Made by a program: the position numbers and the translations under genes. Below the pieces are notes generated by a model, which saw nothing but the letters and a program-made list of their open reading frames with translations, made no database searches and was not told where the DNA came from. Of a stretch of 64,000 bases of DNA, positions 8,562-17,120 are shown in pieces. Where the stretch lies: NCBI GenBank assembly GCA_019456225.1, contig VRUI01000002.1:62001-126000 (forward strand), written 5' to 3'. This DNA comes from Planctomycetota bacterium (GTDB taxonomy: Bacteria; Planctomycetota; Phycisphaerae; Sedimentisphaerales; Anaerohalosphaeraceae). The first letter of the stretch is position 1, and each line of letters starts with the position of its first letter.

Positions 8562-10244
8562 TCAGGCGTACATGTTTATCGCATCATCGGAGACCGTATT
8601 TATGTAGTTATCAGTGTTATTTGCCGGATTATACTGGCGCGAAAAGTTTCGGCTGCCAGTGCTCGACCCTTCGTTTTCCGGATTATCGGAACTGCCGCTG
8701 AACCCTTGACGTCCGGTATTATTGTTCTCATTTGCGGAATTATTGCCAAGTGCGTCCTGTGTATTTTGCTCAGTGAGGACTACTTCTACTCGTTTTACTA
8801 AGATGCCGCTATCGTTGAGTGATTTTATGATTACGGGCATTTCATCAGCTATTTCCTGGTGGGTTCTTGCTTTCTCGGCTTCGACAATTCCGACGATCTC
8901 ACCATTTCTCTGCTGGAACCTTATCATAACCCTTCCAAGTTCTGGCGGGTCGAGGGCAATTGATATTTGCTCGCGGCCTCTTGCCATCGATGAACGGATC
9001 TGCCCGGTGACCTGATTTACTATGTTGTTTGCCGGCTGGGGTTTAAAATCGAGTCTGGCAGTATTGCCGGTTACGGTTTTATTATCTGAGTCTGGTGAAA
9101 TCTGGATGAGCGTATCGGATCCTGTTTCCGATACAGATTCATTTGTTAGGGTTTTGCCGGCGTCCTTATTGGCAGTTCCGGTGGGAGTTAAAACTGTGTT
9201 TTTACTCGTCTCGGTGTTTGTTTCAGGAGTAGAAGTTATGCTCGCTTTTGATGTAATGCCGCCTTTTGCTTTTGAAATGCTTTTATCGAATTTATTTTGA
9301 AAATCAGCTTGCGAAATATTTTCCGATTGCACGATTGCTGGTTTCTGGTCAGCCTTGGAGGACTGGGTGTTAATATTGGTGTGTTCTGCCTGGGAGAGAT
9401 TAATTTTATTGTCGGCAGTAAGCTGATTTTCGTTGTTTTGCAGCGTTTTTGATACTGGTTGTGCTGTTTTTGGTTGGACTGTTTCTGGTTGTGCTGTTTT
9501 TGGTTGGACTGTTTCTGGTTGAGCTGTTTTTGGTTGGACTGTTTTTGGTTGTACTATTTCTGGTTTAACTGTTTCTGGTTGAGCTGCTTTTATCTGAACT
9601 TTTTCTGTTGGTTGTGTCAGATTATTTGCAGGCTTATTCAACTTTGATTCGTCAACAAGAGTTTTGATCGGGATACCAGTAGTCTCAGTTTTTGCACCTT
9701 TGGGAGTAACGGTTATTTTGTCGACGGGGGTAACTACTTTTTCGGCGGAGGTTTCTTTGGGCTGATTCTTTGTGACGGACTTTTTGATCAATGCATCTAT
9801 TACGCCAGGCTTTTCTGTTTTGGCCCGAGCATGCTGTTTTGCCCTGTTTATATTAATCAGAGGTGATATCCCTTTATTTACAATTTTTTCCGGGATTTTG
9901 GTCTCAGCAATCAGGATACCGGGCGGAATTAGTTCTGTATCGGAAATTTCGCAACCCTGCGGCCCTGGTTCTTTTTTATCCGGTTTGTTTTCTTTCTTTG
10001 ACATTTTTTTGGCAAGCACTTCGTTAAAATCCTTCTTGTCGCCCTTGCTATCGGAGGTAACCTGATCTCCCGTATCTGCTTTTGAGGGGGTTTTAGCTGT
10101 TCTTTCCGGTCTTTCTGCCGGGGTATTGTCACCGGGGGGAAAATCCTCCCGCTGCCTGGCGGGGGCAGGATTGCTCTTTTGGGATGGGGCATCGGCCCTT
10201 GGCGGTATGAATGTCTCTGCAACATTGGCTATCAAATTGTCCAT
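8562..10244 (-). CDS. fliK: Flagellar hook-length control protein
   Basis: FliK measures hook length and switches export specificity through FlhB. The call rests on the C-terminal Flg_hook region (~420-505): QISIALDPPELGRVMIRF followed by IVGIVEAEK and the helical segment ending SGILVKRVEVVLTEQ. The N-terminal ~400 residues are low-complexity Pro/Thr/Lys/Gln-rich, as expected of the ruler part, and contain a pentapeptide array (QPKTV/QPETA-like). The tail is Asn-rich. GGAG is nine bases upstream of the ATG, and a sigma-54-type promoter lies 40 bp further up. Confidence 0.87.
   Translation of the reverse strand: MDNLIANVAETFIPPRADAPSQKSNPAPARQREDFPPGDNTPAERPERTAKTPSKADTGDQVTSDSKGDKKDFNEVLAKKMSKKENKPDKKEPGPQGCEISDTELIPPGILIAETKIPEKIVNKGISPLININRAKQHARAKTEKPGVIDALIKKSVTKNQPKETSAEKVVTPVDKITVTPKGAKTETTGIPIKTLVDESKLNKPANNLTQPTEKVQIKAAQPETVKPEIVQPKTVQPKTAQPETVQPKTAQPETVQPKTAQPVSKTLQNNENQLTADNKINLSQAEHTNINTQSSKADQKPAIVQSENISQADFQNKFDKSISKAKGGITSKASITSTPETNTETSKNTVLTPTGTANKDAGKTLTNESVSETGSDTLIQISPDSDNKTVTGNTARLDFKPQPANNIVNQVTGQIRSSMARGREQISIALDPPELGRVMIRFQQRNGEIVGIVEAEKARTHQEIADEMPVIIKSLNDSGILVKRVEVVLTEQNTQDALGNNSANENNNTGRQGFSGSSDNPENEGSSTGSRNFSRQYNPANNTDNYINTVSDDAINMYA
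9451..9592 (-). repeat. 15/30-bp tandem repeat within fliK
   Basis: About nine 15-bp units, partly organised as 30-bp pairs, encode alternating QPETV and QPKTA-like pentapeptides in the ruler region of FliK. The phase keeps the reading frame, so copy number changes would alter ruler length without disrupting the protein. Confidence 0.85.
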
Positions 10245-10283
10245 TTACTTGCTCCGTATTTATATCAGTTCGTGTATACAGAT

Positions 10284-10299
10284 TGCAATTATCGTGCCA
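10284..10299 (-). promoter_or_regulatory. Sigma-54 (-24/-12) promoter of fliK-cheY-cheX
   Basis: On the minus strand this reads TGGCACGATAATTGCA. The GG and GC dinucleotides are separated by exactly 10 bp, and the flanking bases match the RpoN consensus almost completely. The predicted start is about 25-30 bp ahead of the fliK ATG. Confidence 0.85.
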
Positions 10300-10558
10300 A
10301 CAGCAATTGCAACACTCTGCAAATCTGCGTTATGTACTTATGTATTAAGGAGTTAAAGCAAATTACCGTTTTGCGATAGAGTTTATATTTCAGCGATATA
10401 AGCATTATCTGGAAGATAATACCGCAAGAATTGGATTTAATTTCCGCTTTTTTGAGATTTGAGAGCACATTATGGGTGGTTTGGTAATTATGTGTGAAAA
10501 ATTAGCATGGTGTCTAATTATCTGACGCTTTTAGATAGAGAGTTTAAGGAATTGACCA

Positions 10559-10672
10559 ATGAAAATAGCATTTAACTACTCATATAAGGATATATTTTTT
10601 GTATCTGTCTTATTTACAGGTTTTGGCATAGTTATTGCATTCAGTCCTTTGAAAAGTCTTATGCGCTATTAA
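10559..10672 (+). CDS. Possible 37-aa membrane peptide upstream of flgB
   Basis: An ATG-to-TAA frame of 37 codons begins MKIAFNYSYKDIFF and contains one hydrophobic stretch (about residues 13-30). AAGGA lies eight bases before the ATG. Against it, the sigma-54-type promoter at 10624 lies inside the frame, the region is AT-rich, and such a frame could arise by chance. Confidence 0.28.
   Translation: MKIAFNYSYKDIFFVSVLFTGFGIVIAFSPLKSLMRY
10624..10639 (+). promoter_or_regulatory. Sigma-54 (-24/-12) promoter of the flgB operon
   Basis: The sequence TGGCATAGTTATTGCA has GG and GC exactly 10 bp apart, as RpoN promoters require. It ends 46 bp before the flgB start, giving a short leader. With the divergent fliK promoter it indicates that class II flagellar genes here depend on sigma-54. 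Confidence 0.8.
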
Positions 10673-10685
10673 TCAGGAATATAAA

Positions 10686-11042
10686 ATGTCAGATATGAAA
10701 TTGCTTAATTACCTTCAGGCCGGGATCAATGCAGAGTCGACGCGGCAGTCGGTGATCGCCAATAATATGGCGAATATGAATACGAAAGGTTATCGCAAAT
10801 TCGATATCAAGTTCGAAGAGGCTTTTGCCAAACTCATTGACAGCAGTGAGGATTTTAACCCGAGCGATATCGAGGCTGAGTTGTTTCAGCCCAAGAATAC
10901 ACCAATAAATGCACAGGGTAATGACGTTAATATCCATGCCGAGGTTGGTGAACTTGTCAAGAATACCATCCGGCATAAGGCATTTGTCCGAATACTTGCT
11001 AAGAAATACCAGCAGTATGAACTGGCGATGAGAGTACCTTAG
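10686..11042 (+). CDS. flgB: Flagellar proximal rod protein FlgB
   Basis: FlgB builds the proximal rod in the periplasm. The N-terminal rod signature is clear (QSVIANNMANMNTKGYRKFDIKFEE), as is the C-terminal helix (VRILAKKYQQYELAMR) of the axial family. The length of 118 aa is normal. AGGA is eight bases upstream of the ATG. It is the first structural gene of the long rightward operon and is followed by flgC and fliE, the classical order. Confidence 0.93.
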   Translation: MSDMKLLNYLQAGINAESTRQSVIANNMANMNTKGYRKFDIKFEEAFAKLIDSSEDFNPSDIEAELFQPKNTPINAQGNDVNIHAEVGELVKNTIRHKAFVRILAKKYQQYELAMRVP

Positions 11043-11069
11043 CTCTAACTGACCTGCGGTCAGTTAGAG
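11043..11069 (+). other. 12-bp perfect stem-loop directly after the flgB stop codon
   Basis: CTCTAACTGACC and GGTCAGTTAGAG pair perfectly around a TGC loop. No T-run follows, so it is more likely an mRNA-stabilising or processing hairpin between flgB and flgC than a terminator. Confidence 0.7.
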
Positions 11070-11117
11070 AATTATAAATTACGAATTACGAATTAAGGAT
11101 TCGGCCTTGAGGCCGAG
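11069..11117. repeat. Heptamer array plus GGCC hairpin (flgB-flgC spacer)
   Basis: Five successive 7-bp units (GAATTAT, AAATTAC, GAATTAC, GAATTAA, GGATTCG) are followed by the hairpin CGGCCT-TG-AGGCCG. Similar arrays occur in many spacers of this window. Confidence 0.75.
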
Positions 11118-11123
11118 ACTATT

Positions 11124-11531
11124 ATGGATATAAGTAAAATTACCAGCCCTATTGATATTGCGATATCGGGGCTTAAGGCTCAAAATCGGAGTATCGAAGC
11201 GATTTCTTCTAATGTGGCTAACGCTCGTACTACCAATGCCGGTGGCGGGATGCCGTACCGGAGACTTGAAGCGATACTTAAGTCAACTGACGATGACGGT
11301 ATTTCCGGTGTTGAAGTTGATGATATCTCGGAAGATATGAGCGATTTTGCGAGAATTCTTTCTCCCGGGCATCCGCAGGCTGACGCCAATGGTTACCTGT
11401 TAATGCCTAATGTTGATATTCCTATCGAATTGATAAATTTGAATCTTGCCAGTCGTGCTTACCAGGCAAACGCGGCAGTTCTAAAACGATATCAAGCTAT
11501 GGCTAATACGAGCCTGGAATTATTAAAATAA
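11124..11531 (+). CDS. flgC: Flagellar proximal rod protein FlgC
   Basis: The N-terminus (DIAISGLKAQNRSIEAISSNVANART) and the C-terminal helix (NLASRAYQANAAVLKRYQAMANTSLEL) are the FlgC axial-protein signatures. The protein is 135 aa, typical of the family. No strong Shine-Dalgarno sequence precedes the ATG; the repeat-filled spacer occupies that position. It acts next to FlgB in the periplasmic rod. Confidence 0.92.
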   Translation: MDISKITSPIDIAISGLKAQNRSIEAISSNVANARTTNAGGGMPYRRLEAILKSTDDDGISGVEVDDISEDMSDFARILSPGHPQADANGYLLMPNVDIPIELINLNLASRAYQANAAVLKRYQAMANTSLELLK

Positions 11532-11605
11532 ATTAAACCGATCTTAGGCGTGTGCTAAAGCACAGCTAACGGTTCATTTTGAAATTACGAAACGAGGTTA
11601 TCAAG

Positions 11606-11911
11606 ATGGTGCAATTTAATCCTAATGCCGGGGCGATCAGACCGAATATCGGTACCGGTGGTGCAGCTAGTGCTCAAAAGGGTGCAGGCGGCGCCGACTT
11701 TGGCAAGATCGTCCAAAAGCAGTTGTCTAATGTTAACAGTTTGCAGGATGCCGAGGCATCGGCGGTTAAGGACCTGCTTGCCGGTAAGAGCCAGGATATT
11801 AATTCTGTGGTTGCCGCGGTTGCCAAGAGCGACATGAGCTTTAAGCTGATGGTCGGTGTTCGTAATAAGATCATCGAAGCTTATAAAGAAACTATGCGAA
11901 TGCAAATTTAG
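11606..11911 (+). CDS. fliE: Flagellar hook-basal body complex protein FliE
   Basis: FliE joins the MS ring to the rod. The family signature is the C-terminal helical pair: DFGKIVQKQLSNVNSLQDAEASAVKDLLAG, then VAAVAKSDMSFKLMVGVRNKIIEAYKETMRMQI. The ATG at 11606 (101 aa) is preferred over an upstream TTG at 11579 because GAGG lies eight bases before it and the extra codons add nothing family-like. It is flanked by flgC and fliF as usual. Confidence 0.93.
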   Translation: MVQFNPNAGAIRPNIGTGGAASAQKGAGGADFGKIVQKQLSNVNSLQDAEASAVKDLLAGKSQDINSVVAAVAKSDMSFKLMVGVRNKIIEAYKETMRMQI

Positions 11912-11940
11912 TTACAAGTAAAAAGTGACAGGTGACAGGT
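11911..11940. repeat. Heptamer array after fliE
   Basis: Starting in the fliE stop codon, the sequence reads GTTACAA, GTAAAAA, GTGACAG, GTGACAG, GT: four degenerate 7-bp units in phase. Confidence 0.7.
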
Positions 11941-11975
11941 TTAACACATAACGGCTTTACGGCGGAGTAGTATTT

Positions 11976-13472
11976 ATGAATTATCTTGAGAACATTTCGG
12001 TAGTCTGGCAGAAGCTTAGCCTCGTTCAGCGGGCTATGCTTATGGCGATACTCGTCGCCGGCGGTATTACGGCGGTATTTTTGACAAAGTGGGCGTCCAA
12101 ACCGGATATGCGTCCTTTATATACTGGCTTAAGTCCGGAAGATGCCAGTAAAGTCACCGAAAAGGTCGCTGAGAAGGGGATTCCATATGTGCTTCGCGGT
12201 TCCGGGAGTATCTATGTTCCTAAAGAACATGTTTATCAGCTTCGTAATGATTGTGCAGGAGCCGGATTGCCGAGCGGTGACAGCTCAGATTACTCGCTTT
12301 TTAGTGAGAACAAGTTTGGTTCGAGTCCTTTTATAAACAATGTTAATTTTAAGCGTGCCCAAGAGGGTGAACTTGCCAAATCCATTCAGGCATTCGATAC
12401 TATTACAAGCGCTCGCGTTCATATTGTTCAGCCTGAACAGAATCCTTTTACGAGTTCAGATCAGAATTCTACTGCCTCTGTCATATTGTATGTCCAGCCG
12501 GGATTCAATATCAGTCAGTCTACCGTCGCCGCGATCACTCATATGGTGGCAGGCGGTGTCGAGGGACTTGTTGCCAATGGGGTTATTGTTGTAGACAGCC
12601 AGGGGCACTTGCTTAGCAATGTCAATGAAAACGGGATATCCGGCAGTGCAAATTCCTTTATGGATTATAAGGAACGTACCGAGCAGAGGCTTGCCGCGAA
12701 TGCTCAGCGTATGCTCGATATATCGCTTGGGCCTGGGCGTTCTTCGATCGTTGTAAGTGCTGTTGTCGATATGGACAGCGAAGAGACAGAGATTATTACC
12801 TACGACAAGGGTGTCGCGAGCGACGAGGGGATTGAAACGATGACCAAGTTAACAGCCAGCGGTAACGATACAGACGGTAATCCGCTAAAGCCTGACGAAG
12901 AAGGTACTGAGAAGATCACGACAACATACCTAATACCGAAGACCGTTAAGAGGACCGTAAAGATGGCGGGTAAAATCATTTCGGTCTCTGTTGCCTGTAC
13001 TGTTGACCTTACTGATACTCCACCGGAAGCTGAAACTGCTGAGGGCGAGACGACGACTCCAGCTCCAGCAGTTACTAATAGAATGGCTGTTGAGGACGTT
13101 GAAGCGCTTATCTTCAATGCACTTGGCAAAGATATACTTACAAAGGAAAATCTTACGGTTATAGATGTTCCATTTTATCGCGCTGCGATACCTGAGCCGG
13201 TTAAAGCACCTTGGCATGTTGCGTATATTGGTATGGTTAAGCAGGGATCACTTGGGATCATGGCGATCTGTGCTTTGCTGGCGCTTAAGATTTTTAGCGG
13301 CAAAGTCAAACCGGGTAAGGGCGGCGCAGTTGCCCAACTCGGAAGCGGCGGTGAAAATGCTGTAGCGGCACTTCCGGCCGGCGATATGAGAGAACAGATT
13401 TCGCTCGCTTACAGGAGCGATCCTGAGCAAGTTAAAGAATTGTTTACCAGTTGGATCGAGGAAAAAGGTTAA
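11976..13472 (+). CDS. fliF: Flagellar MS-ring protein FliF
   Basis: FliF forms the inner-membrane MS ring. It has an N-terminal membrane segment (about 20-40), the YscJ/FliF ring-building region (RPLYTGLSPEDASKV..., ~46-220), and the VHIVQPEQNPF segment typical of the family. A second C-terminal membrane helix (about 413-435) is followed by a cytoplasmic tail that binds FliG. The length of 498 aa is slightly short but within range. GGAG lies 10 bases before the ATG. It is followed by fliG as expected. Confidence 0.95.
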   Translation: MNYLENISVVWQKLSLVQRAMLMAILVAGGITAVFLTKWASKPDMRPLYTGLSPEDASKVTEKVAEKGIPYVLRGSGSIYVPKEHVYQLRNDCAGAGLPSGDSSDYSLFSENKFGSSPFINNVNFKRAQEGELAKSIQAFDTITSARVHIVQPEQNPFTSSDQNSTASVILYVQPGFNISQSTVAAITHMVAGGVEGLVANGVIVVDSQGHLLSNVNENGISGSANSFMDYKERTEQRLAANAQRMLDISLGPGRSSIVVSAVVDMDSEETEIITYDKGVASDEGIETMTKLTASGNDTDGNPLKPDEEGTEKITTTYLIPKTVKRTVKMAGKIISVSVACTVDLTDTPPEAETAEGETTTPAPAVTNRMAVEDVEALIFNALGKDILTKENLTVIDVPFYRAAIPEPVKAPWHVAYIGMVKQGSLGIMAICALLALKIFSGKVKPGKGGAVAQLGSGGENAVAALPAGDMREQISLAYRSDPEQVKELFTSWIEEKG

Positions 13473-13475
13473 ATC

Positions 13476-13496
13476 GTAAGTCGTAAGTAGTAAGTT
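13476..13496. repeat. Heptamer array between fliF and fliG
   Basis: Three units GTAAGTC, GTAAGTA, GTAAGTT begin three bases after the fliF stop codon. The same GTAAGTC unit recurs after fliR at 22678. Confidence 0.72.
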
Positions 13497-13520
13497 GTTT
13501 ATTGTTTTAAGGGTTATTTA

Positions 13521-14516
13521 GTGGCTAAGTTAGTTGGATTACGCAAGGCAGCAACGTTGATCATGGGGCTTGACGGAGTTACGGCTATTGAATTGCTTAA
13601 GGGCCGTCCTCCTGAAGAGGTTCAGGAGATCGCATTGCTGCTGGCACAAGTTGACGCGTCCGGTCAACGGGACACTAAGGAAGAAGATAAAGTTGCGCGT
13701 GAGTTTCTTGATATTCTGCATAAGAGACAGTCGCAGCGATTTAGTATACGTAAGTTCCTCAATGAGATGCTTTCGTCTGTACTTGGTTCCAGTAAGGCCG
13801 AAGAGCTCAAGACTCAAATATTAAATACTACTCAGCAGAAGGATCCGTTTATCGATATTCGTTCTGCAACGACCGACGAACTTGTCCTTGCTCTTAAAGG
13901 TCAGCATCCTCAGACAATAGCTACGGTTATCGGCGAGTTATCGACACAGAAAAGCCAGGATGTACTTGAGCTTCTTGACGAAGAAACCAGGTCGCAGGCG
14001 GTTTTCAGGATGACAAACCTTGAGACTCTTCGTCCAGAAATGAAAAGGCGTATCGCCGAGATGGTTGACGAGCGGCTTGCAAAGTATAAAGGTGAAGTTC
14101 TCCCGGAAGGAAAGGAGCAGACTCTTCGGCGGCTTGCCGTCGTGCTTGGCGGCATGAAAACGCAAATGCGTGATGAACTGCTTGAAGCGATAACCGAAAA
14201 GGATGACGAGATCGGTTCGATGGTTCGTACCCTGATGATTACCTGGGAAGATATTACTTCTATCGCCGACAGGTCGCTTCAGGAATGTCTGCGAAATGTG
14301 GAAGCAGGCAAGATGGCAATTGCCCTGTTCGAGGCCGATTCGGAAATTACGACAAAGTTACGTTCGAATATTTCCGAACGTGCTGTCGAGATGCTTGACG
14401 AAGAAATCTCGCTTATGCAGGAACCGATGGAAGAAGAAGTTACCGAGGCGAGAGAAGAGATCGTTCGCCCGCTTCGCGAGGCTAACGAGGCCGGTACTTT
14501 GAGGATCGAGAAATAA
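13521..14516 (+). CDS. fliG: Flagellar motor switch protein FliG
   Basis: FliG is the rotor protein on the MS ring that contacts the stator. It starts at a GTG and shows the N-terminal FliF-binding domain, the middle domain with the EHPQTIA-like block (KGQHPQTIATVIGELS), and the C-terminal torque domain (SLQECLRNVEAGKMAIALFEAD ... MLDEEISLM). The length of 331 aa is typical. Charged residues for stator contact are present in the C-terminal domain. Confidence 0.95.
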   Translation: MAKLVGLRKAATLIMGLDGVTAIELLKGRPPEEVQEIALLLAQVDASGQRDTKEEDKVAREFLDILHKRQSQRFSIRKFLNEMLSSVLGSSKAEELKTQILNTTQQKDPFIDIRSATTDELVLALKGQHPQTIATVIGELSTQKSQDVLELLDEETRSQAVFRMTNLETLRPEMKRRIAEMVDERLAKYKGEVLPEGKEQTLRRLAVVLGGMKTQMRDELLEAITEKDDEIGSMVRTLMITWEDITSIADRSLQECLRNVEAGKMAIALFEADSEITTKLRSNISERAVEMLDEEISLMQEPMEEEVTEAREEIVRPLREANEAGTLRIEK

Positions 14517-14575
14517 AAGACGGGCCGAAAGCACCGGCAAGATGCCGGCGATACGATTTATAATTGGGAAATATA

Positions 14576-15142
14576 ATGTTAAATACGGTTTCAATAGTTT
14601 TGGACAGGCCAATTTCTTCTGCCCAGGTTTGCGGCGCCGGAGGTAACACTGAACCGGTTCAGCAGGCCGCTGCCGAGCAGGCGAAAGCTATGTTTGATAC
14701 TGAGATGCAAAAGATCGAAGCAGAGAAGAAGCGTATCGCCCAGCTTATATCGGCAGTCGAGGAGGCGGTGACAGAGATCGATGATCTGCGCAAGCGTGTG
14801 GTAACCGAAAATCAGAAGCAAATAGCTTTACTGGCAGTTGAGATCGCCAGAAAGATAATTGTTAGCGAGATCGAGGAAGGTAAGTATGATATTGCCGCGA
14901 TGATCGAAAAGGCTTTGCAGGCGTCTCCATCCAGAGATGGGGCAATGGTGCGACTTAACCCTGCAGATTATGTTACGGTTGAAGAGATAATGAAATCAGG
15001 AAGCAGTAATTTTGAAAATGTAAAATTTGAAGCAGACAGTTCTATTCTGCCAGCTCACTGTTTTGTGGCAACGTCAAAGGGTGTTGTCGAGTATTTTATC
15101 GATGATCAATTGAACAGCATTGGCAAATCGCTCGGCGAGTGA
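14576..15142 (+). CDS. fliH: Flagellar assembly protein FliH
   Basis: FliH is the stator-like peripheral subunit that regulates the FliI export ATPase. A coiled coil (about 40-95, EMQKIEAEKKRIAQLISAVEEAV) is followed by the helix ALLAVEIARKIIVSEIE and a C-terminal FliH/V-ATPase-E-like domain (AMVRLNPADYVTVEEIM). The ATG at 14576 has GGGA upstream; a TTG four codons earlier is less likely. Its stop overlaps the GTG start of fliI (GTGA). Confidence 0.88.
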   Translation: MLNTVSIVLDRPISSAQVCGAGGNTEPVQQAAAEQAKAMFDTEMQKIEAEKKRIAQLISAVEEAVTEIDDLRKRVVTENQKQIALLAVEIARKIIVSEIEEGKYDIAAMIEKALQASPSRDGAMVRLNPADYVTVEEIMKSGSSNFENVKFEADSSILPAHCFVATSKGVVEYFIDDQLNSIGKSLGE

Positions 15143-16575
15143 CGGACAATGATTTACCCAACAAGGGCAGACAGTACGGTTTTAGGAATATAGCAGTGGA
15201 AAATGACAACATTGATAATTTAGTTGACTTTGATAGTCTTCACTCGCGTCTTGCGGATATAAACCCTTTGACGTGTAAGGGGGCTATCACCAAAGTCGCG
15301 GGGCTCATTCTTGAGAGTAACGGGCCAAATATCGGTCTTGGCGAGCTTTGCGGTATTCATCTTGACGACGGTCGCAGAATCCTTGCCGAGGTTATTGGTT
15401 TCAGGAACGGCAATCTTATACTTTTGCCGCTTGAAGGTATTAGCGGTGTTCGGCAGGACAATATTGTTACAAGCCGTGCAAAACACCGTAATTTGACTGT
15501 AGGCAATGGTATTCTTGGCAGAGTAATCGACGGTCTTGGTCGCCCCATCGATGGAAAGGGTCCATTGATCGGTGATGACAGCAGGCCGGTTGACAATATG
15601 AGTGTTCCACCGCTTACACGTAAGATGATCACAGAACCTCTCTCTCTTGGTATACGTTCGATCGATGGTATGCTTACATGCGGACGCGGCCAGAGAGTTG
15701 GGATATTTGCCGGCAGCGGTGTTGGTAAAAGCGTTATCCTCGGTGAGATAGCAAACTCCAGCGAAGCAGAGATCAATATTCTTGCGCTGGTCGGTGAGCG
15801 CGGACGTGAAGTTCGCGAGTTTATAGAAGAAGATCTTGGCCCGGAAGGGCTTGCCAAGAGCATTATAATAGTTTCGACATCCGATACCGCCCCGGTGCAG
15901 AGGGTTAGGGCGGCTTTCGTAGCTGTTACTATTGCCGAGTATTTCCGCGACCAGGGCAAAGATGTTCTGTTTATGATGGATTCGCTGACGCGTTTTGCAC
16001 AGGCCCAACGTGAAATCGGTCTTGCAGCCGGTGAGCCTCCGGCAAGCAAGGGATATTGTCCGAGTGTATTTACATTGATGCCGCATTTGATAGAGCGGCT
16101 TGGCTGTAGCGATAAGGGAAGTATTACTGGTATCCTTACGGTCTTGACCGAAGGCGACGACATGAACGACCCGGTTGCCGATTCTGCCAGGTCACTGCTA
16201 GACGGTCATTTTGTTCTCTCGAGAAAGCTTGCCGAAAAGGGGCATTATCCGGCGGTAGATATTTTGCAGAGTATCAGCAGACTTATGGGTGTTGTTGTTT
16301 CTCGCGAGCATATGGCAGCTGCAAGAAAACTAAAGGAAATATACTCTATCTATGCAGACGCCGAAGATCTTATCAACATCGGTGCTTATGTCGCCGGCAG
16401 TAACCGGCGTATTGACGGAGCTATCGCCTTGATAGATCAAATCAACGCGTTTCTTATTCAGTCTGTCCGCGAGCGTTCAGATTTTAATGAGACGTCTAGC
16501 CGGCTTATAGAGATTGCCAGTCAGTGGGACTCTATTATTTCAGGTAATATAGCAACAGCAGCGACGAGAGTGTAG
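15139..16575 (+). CDS. fliI: Flagellum-specific export ATPase FliI
   Basis: FliI powers delivery of export substrates to the flagellar type III gate. The Walker A motif AGSGVGKS is at 191-198. The Walker B region VLFMMDSLTRFAQAQREI and the block GEPPASKGYCPSVF are diagnostic of the FliI/YscN/beta-ATPase family. The GTG start overlaps the fliH stop, consistent with coupling. At 478 aa it is slightly long owing to an N-terminal extension of about 25 residues; a GTG at 15196 is an alternative start that would remove part of this. Confidence 0.95.
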   Translation: MTDNDLPNKGRQYGFRNIAVENDNIDNLVDFDSLHSRLADINPLTCKGAITKVAGLILESNGPNIGLGELCGIHLDDGRRILAEVIGFRNGNLILLPLEGISGVRQDNIVTSRAKHRNLTVGNGILGRVIDGLGRPIDGKGPLIGDDSRPVDNMSVPPLTRKMITEPLSLGIRSIDGMLTCGRGQRVGIFAGSGVGKSVILGEIANSSEAEINILALVGERGREVREFIEEDLGPEGLAKSIIIVSTSDTAPVQRVRAAFVAVTIAEYFRDQGKDVLFMMDSLTRFAQAQREIGLAAGEPPASKGYCPSVFTLMPHLIERLGCSDKGSITGILTVLTEGDDMNDPVADSARSLLDGHFVLSRKLAEKGHYPAVDILQSISRLMGVVVSREHMAAARKLKEIYSIYADAEDLINIGAYVAGSNRRIDGAIALIDQINAFLIQSVRERSDFNETSSRLIEIASQWDSIISGNIATAATRV

Positions 16576-16584
16576 TATTTAGAA

Positions 16585-16605
16585 GTTACAGGTTACAAGA
16601 GTAAA
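16585..16605. repeat. Heptamer units between fliI and fliJ
   Basis: GTTACAG, GTTACAA, GAGTAAA follow the fliI stop in 7-bp phase. The units are the same type as those after fliE. Confidence 0.55.
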
Positions 16606-16632
16606 GGTTTTGCTGATTAAAGGATTTTATTT

Positions 16633-17085
16633 ATGGCGCGTTTTGTTTGGCGACTGCAACGGGTTCTGGACATCCGGGAAAAAGAAGAACGGGCATTAAG
16701 AAGTGAGCTTATGTCGTTGAGTGAACGTATGGTTGTGCTCAGGCAAGAGATAATGGTTATACGTGCACGGATTCATACGGCTCTTGAAGAGCTAAGTAGT
16801 AAGGAGCCTGTAGAACGGTTGTCGGCCCAGCAGCTTTTTATGAAGTATTCCGAATACAGTGAAATCGAGATAAATTCGCTTAGATCGGAACTTTCCGATG
16901 TCGATAAACAGCGAAAGGAAAAAATGAATGAGATACTTAAAAAACGTCAATCGATCAAGTCTCTTGGCAAACTGCGGGCCAAGGCAAGGGAAGTTTTCTG
17001 GGCTGAGTCAGCACAGAAAGAGCAGAAGGAGTTTGACGAGTATACGAATAACAAGTTCGGCAGACGTGCGGCTATGAGTGTTTAA
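16633..17085 (+). CDS. fliJ: Flagellar export protein FliJ
   Basis: FliJ is the coiled-coil central stalk of the export ATPase complex. The N-terminus FVWRLQRVLDIREKEERAL is typical, and the whole 150-aa protein is predicted alpha-helical coiled coil with no membrane segment. AGGA lies nine bases before the ATG. The position directly after fliI strengthens the call. Confidence 0.9.
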   Translation: MARFVWRLQRVLDIREKEERALRSELMSLSERMVVLRQEIMVIRARIHTALEELSSKEPVERLSAQQLFMKYSEYSEIEINSLRSELSDVDKQRKEKMNEILKKRQSIKSLGKLRAKAREVFWAESAQKEQKEFDEYTNNKFGRRAAMSV

Positions 17086-17120
17086 AGTCCGCTTAAAATC
17101 GTTACGATTGGAGTATAATT

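Larger units (their letters stand above)
10245..10685. other. Divergent control region between fliK and flgB
   Basis: This 441-bp spacer separates the leftward fliK-cheY-cheX operon from the rightward flgB operon. It contains one sigma-54-type promoter for each direction (10284-10299 minus, 10624-10639 plus) and a possible 37-codon ORF at 10559-10672. Between about 10300 and 10550 the sequence is AT-rich and could hold activator sites for the NtrC-family regulator, but I see no clear repeated operator. Confidence 0.6.

Noticed and set aside
9459-9647. Frame encoding repeated CFWLD units
   Set aside because: It is the antisense reading of the fliK pentapeptide repeat and has no ribosome-binding site.
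15220-16163. Long minus-strand frames opposite fliI
   Set aside because: They are antisense shadows of a strongly conserved ATPase gene.
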